Positions 24,934 through 33,663 of a stretch of 64,000 nt of DNA are shown piece after piece. Positions within the stretch are counted from its first letter, which is position 1. Each line of letters starts with the position of its first letter. Under the pieces are notes generated by a model. That model did not search any database, was not told the DNA's origin, and worked only from the letters and a program-made list of their open reading frames with translations. This DNA is from Acidobacteriota bacterium (lineage in GTDB: Bacteria > Acidobacteriota > Thermoanaerobaculia > Multivoradales > J023): the NCBI GenBank assembly GCA_029263315.1, contig JAJCXR010000057.1, positions 124,001 to 188,000 of the forward strand, given 5' to 3'. The position numbers and the translations under genes were made by a program.

Positions 24934-27900
24934 ATGCGGAAACCCGGAAAATCGAAAAGGCCGAGGTCAGGACGGAGGCGACGGGCCTGGGCAATGAGCC
25001 TCTTCCTGGTCCTTGCTGCGGCTGGGATCTCGGGTCCCGTGGCCGCCTTGGAGCCCGATGAAGCCTTGGAGCCCGAAGACGTTTTGGAGCCTAGCGGCGA
25101 GCTGCCGCCGAAGGGTTTACCCCAGCTCGATGAGCTGGAGCATCTGGGTTCCAATGATGGGTTGTCGCACGATACGGTTTGGTCGATATTCCAGGACTCG
25201 AAGGGGTTCATGTGGTTTCTCACCTCCGAGGGGGTGAACCGCTACGACGGCTATCGCTTCACAACCCTTCGCCACGAACGGGGCAATGCGGATTCGTTGG
25301 TGAGGAATCAGGCGACGGCGATGGCCGAGGACGCCGCCGGTAACCTCTGGATCAGCACCTCGGTTGGGCTCGATCGCTACGACAGAGCACAACGCCGATT
25401 TACCCATTACCGATCCGACTCGACGCAGCCCGGCAGCCTCCCAGATCCTCAGGTCTACAGCTTAGGAGTGGACGGCAGGGACCGCCTCTGGGTTGGGACT
25501 GCCGCGGGACTGGCCCGTTTCGTTCCGGCCAGCGACACCTTTGAGGTGGTGGAGATCTTCGCTCAGGAGGAGCAACCCGCCGCGCCCCATGAGGTGTCGG
25601 CGATCCTGGCCTCGCCGGACGGCAGTCTTTGGCTAGGGGTCAATGCCTCCCTCTGTCGAGGGCGAGACGATGCTTCCGGGATGGCCTTCGAATGTTGGAG
25701 TCTCGATCCTACGGAGGGTTCCGGGGAGACCTCGGGCGCTGTCCGTGAGCTGGCCGTCGACGGCCGGGGCCGCGTTTGGGCCACCACCTGGGGAGCCGGG
25801 CTCCGGCAACTCGATCCACAACGTGGCGAAGTACGCCATTTTCGTCACCGGGCGAATGGCGAGGATGGCCTGGGGAGCGACGATACCACCGCCGTCGTGG
25901 TGGACAAACACGGTGCCGTTTGGGTGGGTACCGACTCGTCGGGTCTCTTCCGGTGGGACCCGGAAGGCCAGGCTTTCGATCGCTACCAGCGGGATCCCCA
26001 TCGCCTCGCTGGCTTGAGCGACAACGGCGTGCTGAGTCTCTTCCTCGACCGTCAAGGTCTGCTATGGATCGGAAGTTACCTCGGCGTCGATCGATACGAC
26101 CCGAGTCGTGAGGCCTTTCGTACCCTTCGCCAGCATCCCGAAGACCTGACCCAGTTGGTGGGGCTTGGCGTCTGGGCCCTGCACCAAGCCCCCGACGGCG
26201 AGCTCTGGGTCGGAACCTACACCGAGGGCCTAGAGCGCTTTTCGGCCGAGGGGCGACGGTTGCGACACTTTAGCCCGGAGGATGGCGCTGGGTCGCTGCG
26301 CAACGGGGTTGTCAGTGCCATCGTGGAGGATGGCGTAGGTGGGCTCTGGGTCGGCACGTGGGGTGGCCTGCACCGCTTTGACCGCCGACGGGAGACGTTC
26401 TCGGTGGCCTACCATCGAGCCGACGATGACAGCAGCTTGGCCAGTGATCGGGTGTATCACCTGCTCCGAGATTCCCGCGGCGAGCTGTGGATCTCTTTGC
26501 TCAGCGGCGGCGTCGATCGCCTGCTCTCGGAGCCCCAGGAGCGGCGCCTGCAATTCAAGCACCACCGGCCTGAGGAAGACAATCCCGATTCCCTGGCCGG
26601 CTCCTCCGTCTATCAGACCTTGGAGGATCACCGGGGGGATCTGTGGTTCGCCACCAATCAGGGACTAGACCGTTTGCCCGCCGACCAGAGGGCCGACGAA
26701 ACCTTGGTCTTCGAGCATTATGTTTTTGACCCCGCGGACCCCCGGAGCTTGAGCGGAAACGAGGTGGGCTCTCTCTTCGAAGATTCTGAGAATCGTCTTT
26801 GGGTAGGCACCGACGGTCACGGGGTCAGCGTCCTCGACGCAGAACGGCACAGTTTTCGGCGCTTCGATCGCAGGGATGGTTTGCCCAGTGACATGATCAA
26901 CGGCATTCTCGGCGACGACATGGGAGGCATTTGGCTGTCGACCGGCAATGGCTTGGCCCGCTTCGATATGCAGAGCGAGACCTTTCGCACCTTTGGTGTC
27001 GAAGATGGTTTGCAGGGCCGGGTCTACTCCGTGGGTTCGATGCTGCGCTCGTCCGCCGGCGAGCTCTTCTTCGGAGGGACGGCGGGTTTAGACCGCTTTT
27101 GGCCCTCGGAAATCCGAATCGACACCACCGAGGCTCAACCCGTGCTCACCGACTTCTTGTTGTTCAATCGCTCGGCGCCCCTGCGCCGTTTGGATCCTTC
27201 GTCCCCCCTGACCGCCGATATCGGACAGCTGAGCCAGGTGACCCTCGACCATCGGCAATATGTCTTCGGCTTCGAGCTCGCGGCCCTACATTTCGCCAGC
27301 CCGCGCAACAACCTCTTCGAGTACCAGCTCGAGGGCTTTGATCCCGATTGGATTCGCACCGGTCCGGACAAACGGTTTGCCCAATACTCCAATTTGCCCT
27401 CCGGGGAGTATGTCTTTCGCCTCAGGTCGGCCAACGAAGATGGCCTCTGGAGCTCCGCGGTCAACCAGCTGAGGGTGGTCATCCTTCCCGCTCCCTGGCG
27501 CACTTGGTGGGCTTATACGTTCTACATGCTGGCACTTCTGGGTGGGCTGGCCTTCTACATTCGGGGACATCGTCGCAAATTGGCCTACGAGCAGTCGGTG
27601 AACGATCGCTTGCGGGAAGTGAATCGGATGAAAGACGAGTTCCTGGCCAATACCTCCCATGAGCTGCGGACCCCGCTCTACGGCATCATCGGTATTACCG
27701 AGTCGTTGATCGATGGAGTGACCGGTCGATTGCCCGTAGGCACTCGACAGAATCTATCGCTGATCGCTGGCAGTGCCAGGCGCTTGAGCGCCTTGGTCAA
27801 TGACATTCTCGATTTCTCCAAGCTCTCCGCCCGTCACTTGGAGTTGCAGAGGTCCGCCGTCGATCTGCGCAGCCTTTGCGATGTGGTGCTGACCCTTTCG

Positions 27901-29085
27901 GCGCCTCTAATCGGCAGCAAGGAGCTCAAGCTGCGCAACCTGATCGATCCGTCGTTGCCCGCCGCCGACGCCGACGAGGCCCGATTGCAGCAGATTCTGC
28001 TCAACTTGCTGGGCAACGCCATCAAATTTACCGAGTCCGGGAGGGTCGAGGTTTCAGCCCGCGTCGAAGGGGAACGCATCGAGGTTTCGGTCACCGACAC
28101 GGGCATCGGTGTGCCCGAGGAACAGAGGGAATCGATTTTTGGGGCTTTCGAGCAGGGGGATGCATCGACGGAGCGCCAATTCGGTGGCACCGGGTTGGGA
28201 TTGGCGGTGACCCGCAAGTTGGTCAATTTGCATGGTGGCACCATCGGTGTGCGTGCCGCCGCCGGTCACCCAGGGGCCGAATTCTATTTCACCCTGCCCA
28301 TCCATCAAGGGGATGCTCCGGTGACCCCAGGGGTCGAAACGGGCGGCGCAGTGGGGTTGGAGGTGCCGGAAGTCACTTGGTCCTCGCCGCAGCCCGTCTC
28401 GCAGCTGGCGCTGCCGACGACGCCCTTGGAAACGGTTCCAGCGGTGGCATCGGCTCTCGAGTTGCCGCCGGGAGAGCTCAAGATCTTGATCGTCGACGAC
28501 GAACCGGTCAATCGTCAGGTTCTGCTCAACCACTTGGCTTTGGAGCAATTTGTCGTCGAGTCGGCGTCCAGTGGCGCCGAGGCCCTGCGACAGATCGAGG
28601 CAGGTTGGATCCCCGATCTGGTGCTGTTGGATGTGATGATGCCCAAGATGTCCGGTTACGAGGTGTGCCGGGCCTTGCGGCAGCGTTTTCGGTTGACCGA
28701 ATTACCGGTGATTTTTCTCACCGCTAAGAATCAACCGGAGGATCAAGTGACCGGTCTGGCACAAGGAGCCAATGACTACTTGACCAAACCGGTCACCCGG
28801 GCGGAGCTCCTGTCGCGGGTGCGCCTGCACCTGGAGCTGCTCTGGGTGCATCGCCATCTCGAGGAGGTGGTGCAGGAGCGCACGGCGCAAGTCAAGACCC
28901 TCGGCGGCTTGTTGCCGGTCTGTGGCCTATGCAAGAGCGTGCGCGACGACTCCGGCTACTGGAGTCAGCTCGAGGAATACCTGTGCCATCACTCCGAGGC
29001 ACAGGTGACCCACGGAATTTGCCCGAGCTGCCTCGAGCAGCACTATGGGACTCTGCTCGGCGCTGCGGAGAAGAATGCCGAGTGA
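24934..29085 (+). CDS. Propeller-type hybrid histidine kinase with receiver and cysteine-rich C-terminal domain
   Basis: 1383 residues from an ATG at 24934. A signal/anchor (about 15-38) precedes a periplasmic sensor of two-component-regulator propeller repeats (G-x-L-W-(I/V)-G-T, about 60-735) and a Y_Y_Y domain (about 760-850). A membrane segment lies near 855-875. HisKA follows with H909 in NTSHELRTP, then HATPase_c (NLLGNAIKF; GGTGLGLAV), then a receiver (ILIVDDEP; phosphoacceptor D1233 in VLLDVMMPKMSG). The last 60 residues carry VCGLCKSVRDDSGYW and GICPSCLEQHYG, a cysteine/histidine domain found at the end of some kinases and regulators. No DNA-binding output, so it must signal to another protein. 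BvgS/BT-type sensors of this kind often sense polysaccharide breakdown products. Confidence 0.93.
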   Translation: MRKPGKSKRPRSGRRRRAWAMSLFLVLAAAGISGPVAALEPDEALEPEDVLEPSGELPPKGLPQLDELEHLGSNDGLSHDTVWSIFQDSKGFMWFLTSEGVNRYDGYRFTTLRHERGNADSLVRNQATAMAEDAAGNLWISTSVGLDRYDRAQRRFTHYRSDSTQPGSLPDPQVYSLGVDGRDRLWVGTAAGLARFVPASDTFEVVEIFAQEEQPAAPHEVSAILASPDGSLWLGVNASLCRGRDDASGMAFECWSLDPTEGSGETSGAVRELAVDGRGRVWATTWGAGLRQLDPQRGEVRHFRHRANGEDGLGSDDTTAVVVDKHGAVWVGTDSSGLFRWDPEGQAFDRYQRDPHRLAGLSDNGVLSLFLDRQGLLWIGSYLGVDRYDPSREAFRTLRQHPEDLTQLVGLGVWALHQAPDGELWVGTYTEGLERFSAEGRRLRHFSPEDGAGSLRNGVVSAIVEDGVGGLWVGTWGGLHRFDRRRETFSVAYHRADDDSSLASDRVYHLLRDSRGELWISLLSGGVDRLLSEPQERRLQFKHHRPEEDNPDSLAGSSVYQTLEDHRGDLWFATNQGLDRLPADQRADETLVFEHYVFDPADPRSLSGNEVGSLFEDSENRLWVGTDGHGVSVLDAERHSFRRFDRRDGLPSDMINGILGDDMGGIWLSTGNGLARFDMQSETFRTFGVEDGLQGRVYSVGSMLRSSAGELFFGGTAGLDRFWPSEIRIDTTEAQPVLTDFLLFNRSAPLRRLDPSSPLTADIGQLSQVTLDHRQYVFGFELAALHFASPRNNLFEYQLEGFDPDWIRTGPDKRFAQYSNLPSGEYVFRLRSANEDGLWSSAVNQLRVVILPAPWRTWWAYTFYMLALLGGLAFYIRGHRRKLAYEQSVNDRLREVNRMKDEFLANTSHELRTPLYGIIGITESLIDGVTGRLPVGTRQNLSLIAGSARRLSALVNDILDFSKLSARHLELQRSAVDLRSLCDVVLTLSAPLIGSKELKLRNLIDPSLPAADADEARLQQILLNLLGNAIKFTESGRVEVSARVEGERIEVSVTDTGIGVPEEQRESIFGAFEQGDASTERQFGGTGLGLAVTRKLVNLHGGTIGVRAAAGHPGAEFYFTLPIHQGDAPVTPGVETGGAVGLEVPEVTWSSPQPVSQLALPTTPLETVPAVASALELPPGELKILIVDDEPVNRQVLLNHLALEQFVVESASSGAEALRQIEAGWIPDLVLLDVMMPKMSGYEVCRALRQRFRLTELPVIFLTAKNQPEDQVTGLAQGANDYLTKPVTRAELLSRVRLHLELLWVHRHLEEVVQERTAQVKTLGGLLPVCGLCKSVRDDSGYWSQLEEYLCHHSEAQVTHGICPSCLEQHYGTLLGAAEKNAE

Positions 29086-29174
29086 GGCGGTGGGCTCAGA
29101 AGCTCTGACCCACGGGACGGTCTCGCAGGCTAGAGGGGGCCATGGAAGGCGCTTTTTTCCTCAACTGCATCGCT

Positions 29175-29223
29175 TCTCGCCGTCACCGCGGACCTCGCCG
29201 TCACCGCGGACCTCGCCGTCCGC
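29175..29223. repeat. 18-bp tandem repeat after the hybrid kinase gene
   Basis: About 2.7 units of CCTCGCCGTCACCGCGGA start at 29175, 29193 and 29211. They abut the stop codon of the CoaBC-like gene, in a gap between convergent genes. Confidence 0.85.
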
Positions 29224-30483
29224 TTAGGGCGGCGCCAGACAGTTCTCCAAATAGTCCGCCAGGTGCCGGGCGATTTCGGGTTTGCCTTCGAGGCGTTGCG
29301 GCTCCCCCTGGCGTTCCAGGAACCAGGCGACCTGGGGGCCGCCAGCGGCGGTCTCCTCGCCGCGATTGGCCACCACCGCCTGGTAATCCCGAAGCCGTTG
29401 GCGGGCGATGTCCATCAACTGTTGATGGCTCACCTGCTCCTGGTACTTGAAGGTGATCATGTGAAGATCAGGGTGTGCTTGTCGCACCTCGGCGATGACC
29501 TTGGGCGTCGGCACCAGCTCCAGCTGCAGATGCTCGCCGCTGGGAATTTTGCCCGACGCCACTGCGGTGGGGCGATAGTCGGCCACGGCGGCGCTGAAGA
29601 TGCCGGCCAGCCAATCCCCCTCGGCCAAAGTATCGAGGACCCAACGTCGGTAGTCGTCGAAGCTGCGGGCCACCCGGAAGGGCAAGAAGGACGGCGGATG
29701 ACGGGCGCCGTCGCCGTGGATCAGCAGGGGCTCCGCACCCCGCAGGTAGAGGTCTCGGGTGATCTCGATGCCTAGTCTGCCGCGGAAGCGGGGCACGATG
29801 CGCCGCACGTTGTCGATGGCAACCGGCGTCGGGCCCCCGGTCACCAAGATGCGTCGGCCGCGCAGGGGCGAGCGGCTGGCGGCCCGGCAGACTTCCGCCA
29901 CCAAGACTTCGTCCGCCGGGATGTTGTGCTTGCCGTAACCGGGGCGGGGTGGCACCAGTCGGACTCCCATCTTCTGCAACTTTTGCAGAGAGCCGGTGAG
30001 GATGCTGTTGTGCATCGTGCCGTGCATGGTAGCGGCCACCAGGACGGCGCTGAGACCTCGTTCCATGCGCCCGAGGGCCGATGCCAGGGTGGAGGTCAAG
30101 ACGCCGTCGGCGATGCCCTGGGCCATCTTGTTGATGGTGTTGTAGGTGGCTTGGGGCAGCAGGTAGACATCGAAAGGCGCCGCATCGGAGAGGTGCTCGG
30201 CCTGGGCCGAGAGACGTTTGACGACGGGACGGGCGGTGCTCCATGCGAGGGCGTCTTCGGCCACGTAGCGCGATGCCTCCTGCGACATGAAGGCGGTCAC
30301 CTCGGCCCCTTGGCGGCGCAGAGCGCGGGCCAGCAGTGGGGTCTTCATGGCGGCGATACCGCCGGCGATCATCAAGGCGACGCGGCGACCTTCGAGGTGC
30401 TTGCCATCTTGGGGTACCTCGCGATCCCCGAGCTCAGAGGGTAAGGGCGGTGACAGGTCCCAAGCGGAATCTTCGACGCTCAC
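29224..30483 (-). CDS. Divergent CoaBC (Dfp)-like flavoprotein
   Basis: 419 residues from a GTG at 30483, with GAGGAG seven bases upstream; the frame is open further but without a better start. The layout matches bifunctional phosphopantothenoylcysteine decarboxylase/synthase: an N-terminal flavoprotein (about 35-210, VALMIAGGIAAMKTP, then LPQATYNTINKMAQGIAD) and a CoaB half (about 215-415, ILVTGGPTPVAIDNVRRI). Key CoaBC positions differ: the PAMN motif is ATMHGTMHN, the Cys-containing flap is replaced by RPGYGKHN, and the CoaB KIKK is KIPS. It may be a non-canonical enzyme acting on another cysteine-type substrate, or a very diverged CoaBC. Confidence 0.75.
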   Translation of the reverse strand: MSVEDSAWDLSPPLPSELGDREVPQDGKHLEGRRVALMIAGGIAAMKTPLLARALRRQGAEVTAFMSQEASRYVAEDALAWSTARPVVKRLSAQAEHLSDAAPFDVYLLPQATYNTINKMAQGIADGVLTSTLASALGRMERGLSAVLVAATMHGTMHNSILTGSLQKLQKMGVRLVPPRPGYGKHNIPADEVLVAEVCRAASRSPLRGRRILVTGGPTPVAIDNVRRIVPRFRGRLGIEITRDLYLRGAEPLLIHGDGARHPPSFLPFRVARSFDDYRRWVLDTLAEGDWLAGIFSAAVADYRPTAVASGKIPSGEHLQLELVPTPKVIAEVRQAHPDLHMITFKYQEQVSHQQLMDIARQRLRDYQAVVANRGEETAAGGPQVAWFLERQGEPQRLEGKPEIARHLADYLENCLAPP

Positions 30484-30708
30484 GTGGCTCTCCTCGATGG
30501 GGGCAAGCTGCGACGGGGACCCCCCACGGTGTGACGGATCGGGGGCTTCGTCGGCAATGCGGGATGAGTTGCCTATTGTGCCATGGTCCGGGGCGCTGGG
30601 CCCAGGCCGGAGGCGGTACTTTTCATTTCTTGAGGCTTGTTCTATTCTGGCAAGACCGGATGCAGGTTTCTGTCGTTCCGTAGTTTTTATCCGTGATAGG
30701 CATTTTCT

Positions 30709-33663
30709 TTGCTTCTTGCCCTGAACCAAGAGTCAGCGAGCTCAACCACGAGATCCGATCTTCCCCGTGGTCGCTTCGGCTTGGCGGTTGTGCACTCGGT
30801 GTTGATTGCCCACTTGGCGCTGGTCTTGGGTTGGTGGACCGGAGGCCTATGGGCGCAAGAAGTTGTCGCTGAACCGGCGGCGAGGTCGCAGGAGGCGCCC
30901 AGTGGCCTCAAATGGTTCGAGCTCAGCAGTCTGCGCGGGGCCTGGCGATTTCACGCCGGTGATTTGACGGGAGGAGCTGCGCCGGGCCTAGCGGACGGTG
31001 ACTGGCCATCGGTAGTGCTACCCACCGGTTTTACCCGTCGCGACGTTCAAGCCGAGATCGTCTGGTACCGCAAGACAGTCGTCTTCGAGGGGGCCCACCC
31101 CGAGCACCGGGGAATCCGCTTGGGTGTGACCCTGGGCAAGGCCAACAGCGCCTACGAAGTTTACGCCGGGGGTGAGCTCCTGGGGGGTGTCGGCTCTATG
31201 CCACCGACGCCCAGGATCGACTATGACCGCTCGGCGACCTTGCCCATTCCGAGCCGCGCCATCGACGAGGATGGCCGCTTGGTGCTGGCCCTCAAGGTGT
31301 GGAAGTCGGCGCAAACCCGCGGCAGCGTCGGCGTGGTGTACGAAGGGCCGATGCTCGTCGGGCCCTTGGAGGAGCTGATCCGCCGGGACTTGACCTCAGA
31401 GCTGCCGCTGCTCTTCTTGGCTTTCTTTTTTCTCTTGGTGGGGGCCTTCCATCTCGAGCTCTATCGGCGACGACCGAGCTTACAAAGTTATCTTTGGTTC
31501 AGCCTGGCCTCGTGGGGTTTTGGCCTCTACGGACTGTTCAGGAGTCAGTGGAAGTATTACCTTCTGGGGGATCATTTCCTGCTCTTCAAAGAGATCGAGC
31601 ACCTTTCGATCTACCTCAACGCGGCTTGTTTTGTGCAACTTCTATGGGTCCTTTTCGGAGCTCCGATACCCCGCTGGCTACGCTGGTATCAATGGCTCAA
31701 TATATTGGTGGGTTTGACGGTGGCGTTGACCCCTGGCCTGAGGCTCAATACCTTGGCGCTACCCTTCTGGCAGTTTGGAATTCTGGTGGTTATCGTCGCC
31801 GGAATTTTCGAGTTGGTGAGGGCCCTGCGGGCCCGTCGACCGGAGATCGAGGTGATCGCCGTCGGTTCGCTGGCGGCGGGTTTGCTCTTTGCCTTCGATA
31901 TCGGAGTCGATCGGGGTTTTTGGCAGGGTCCTCGCCTCAGCCTGATCGGTTTTGGCATCTTCCTGCTGTGCCTGGCCGCCGGTATGGCACAGCGCTTCTT
32001 GCGCACCCACCGGGAGCTGGAGGAGCTCAAGCAGGAGCTCGAGCAGCGGGTCGAAGAACGGACTCGACAACTGATCGAGGCGAGCCAGGCCAAGAGCCGC
32101 TTTCTCACCACCATGAGCCATGAAATCCGGACACCCTTGAACGGCATCCTCGGCATGACGCAGCTTCTCCTGTCGACGCCCCTCGACAGTGAGCAGGCCG
32201 AGTACGTCCAAGTGGTGCGCAAGAGCGGCGACGTCTTGTTGAGCTCGATCGACGATATCCTCGATTTCTCCAATGCCGAGCTCGGCAAGATCGAGCTCCA
32301 GGAAGAACCGTTTTCATTGCGCGCTTGTGTCGAGGAGGTGTTGGACATGATGGCCCCCCGGGCGGCTGAGAAAGAGCTCGACCTGGCATATTCGGCCGAT
32401 CCCCAACTGCCGGATCGATGGCTGGGTGATGGCCCCCGGCTACGCCAAATCCTCGTTCACCTGGTGGGCAATGCCGTCAAGTTTACGCAACAAGGATGGG
32501 TACGGGTCCACCTGCGGGCCCCCGCCGAGACCGAGAAAGAAGGGGCGGGTCGTCGGCACTGGCTGAGCATCACCATCGCCGATTCCGGCATCGGGATCGC
32601 CGCCGACCAGTTGGAGGTACTCTTTGAGGGTTTCCACCAGATCGATGGCTCCCTCAGCAGGCGCCACGAGGGAACGGGGCTGGGATTGGCTATCAGCCAG
32701 CAGCTTTCCACCCTGATGGGAGGCAGTATCGGGGTGCGCAGTCAACCGGGGTCGGGCAGTGTCTTCGAGTTGCGCCTCCCTCTGCCGTCCTTGCCCAGCG
32801 AGACACCGGAGCCCGACTCCGGCATGGACGATCTCCTCGACATCCTGGCGACAAAACCGGTGCTTCTGCGGGTCGATAGCGTCATGACCTTGGAAGTCCT
32901 GCAGGAGGTGCTGGCCGGATGGGGTTTGGCCTGGCGAGTTGCCGTCGATAGCTCCCAAGGCATGGCCTGGATCGAGGCGGGGGAGCGCTTCGGGGCGGCG
33001 CTCATCGAGCTGTCCAGCGACGGCGATGGCGGGGTCTTGGCCCGGCAGTTGCAGCTTCAGGACTCGCCTCTACCGCGTATTTTGTTACGTCACGGGCTCT
33101 TGGCGGAACCCTTCTCGCCGCCGAGCCAGAGCGGTGAGGCGGCCCGATTGGCCCTACCGCTGAAGCCTCGGGAGCTGCGTCGGGCGTTGCTCAGCGTGGT
33201 CGGGCAGAGGCCGGAAGACGCTGCGTCGGCCGCAGAGGACGAGCCTCGGAACCTTCTCAGCATGGGTGATCTGATCCCGCTGGACATCCTCCTGGTGGAG
33301 CCCCGTGAAGTCGACCAGATCGTCATCGCCAGGATGCTGGAAAGCCTGGGCTACGCCCTCGATGTGGTAGCGGATCGGCGGCGGGCGGCCAAACGTCTGC
33401 TCAAGCGGCGCTACGATGTCGTGATGCTCAGCTTACAGATGCCCAAGCGGCAGAGCGCTGCGTTGATGGAAGACCTCGCCGAGGCCGGCCGGCAGGGGGC
33501 ACCCAAACCTTGGTGCATCGCCCTCTCCGACACCGAGTCTGCGGTGCATCCCCCGGGAATCGATGACCATCTCAGCAAGCCTGTGCAGGGGGCGGACCTG
33601 ATGGTGGCGTTACGCCGGGGAAGCTCCACCATCCTCGAGCATGCGGCAGATGGCCAAGCGTGA
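30709..33663 (+). CDS. 7TMR-DISM hybrid histidine kinase with pseudo-receivers
   Basis: 984 residues from a TTG at 30709; the start is uncertain and a few downstream GTG/TTG codons would also keep the signal sequence. A periplasmic beta-sandwich domain (about 65-220) is followed by seven membrane segments (about 230-445) of the 7TMR-DISM type. A coiled coil then leads to HisKA with H471 in MSHEIRTPLNG and HATPase_c (HLVGNAVKF; GTGLGLAISQQ). Two C-terminal receiver-like domains follow (about 720-840 and 860-975). The second has S908 in VVMLSLQMP where phosphoacceptor Asp is expected, and LVEP instead of VDDN. Its 3' end overlaps the opposing PAS gene by 54 bp. Confidence 0.9.
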   Translation: MLLALNQESASSTTRSDLPRGRFGLAVVHSVLIAHLALVLGWWTGGLWAQEVVAEPAARSQEAPSGLKWFELSSLRGAWRFHAGDLTGGAAPGLADGDWPSVVLPTGFTRRDVQAEIVWYRKTVVFEGAHPEHRGIRLGVTLGKANSAYEVYAGGELLGGVGSMPPTPRIDYDRSATLPIPSRAIDEDGRLVLALKVWKSAQTRGSVGVVYEGPMLVGPLEELIRRDLTSELPLLFLAFFFLLVGAFHLELYRRRPSLQSYLWFSLASWGFGLYGLFRSQWKYYLLGDHFLLFKEIEHLSIYLNAACFVQLLWVLFGAPIPRWLRWYQWLNILVGLTVALTPGLRLNTLALPFWQFGILVVIVAGIFELVRALRARRPEIEVIAVGSLAAGLLFAFDIGVDRGFWQGPRLSLIGFGIFLLCLAAGMAQRFLRTHRELEELKQELEQRVEERTRQLIEASQAKSRFLTTMSHEIRTPLNGILGMTQLLLSTPLDSEQAEYVQVVRKSGDVLLSSIDDILDFSNAELGKIELQEEPFSLRACVEEVLDMMAPRAAEKELDLAYSADPQLPDRWLGDGPRLRQILVHLVGNAVKFTQQGWVRVHLRAPAETEKEGAGRRHWLSITIADSGIGIAADQLEVLFEGFHQIDGSLSRRHEGTGLGLAISQQLSTLMGGSIGVRSQPGSGSVFELRLPLPSLPSETPEPDSGMDDLLDILATKPVLLRVDSVMTLEVLQEVLAGWGLAWRVAVDSSQGMAWIEAGERFGAALIELSSDGDGGVLARQLQLQDSPLPRILLRHGLLAEPFSPPSQSGEAARLALPLKPRELRRALLSVVGQRPEDAASAAEDEPRNLLSMGDLIPLDILLVEPREVDQIVIARMLESLGYALDVVADRRRAAKRLLKRRYDVVMLSLQMPKRQSAALMEDLAEAGRQGAPKPWCIALSDTESAVHPPGIDDHLSKPVQGADLMVALRRGSSTILEHAADGQA

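Noticed and set aside
29175-29223. Possible CRISPR array
   Set aside because: Fewer than three 18-bp units with no spacers and no cas genes; it is a simple tandem repeat.
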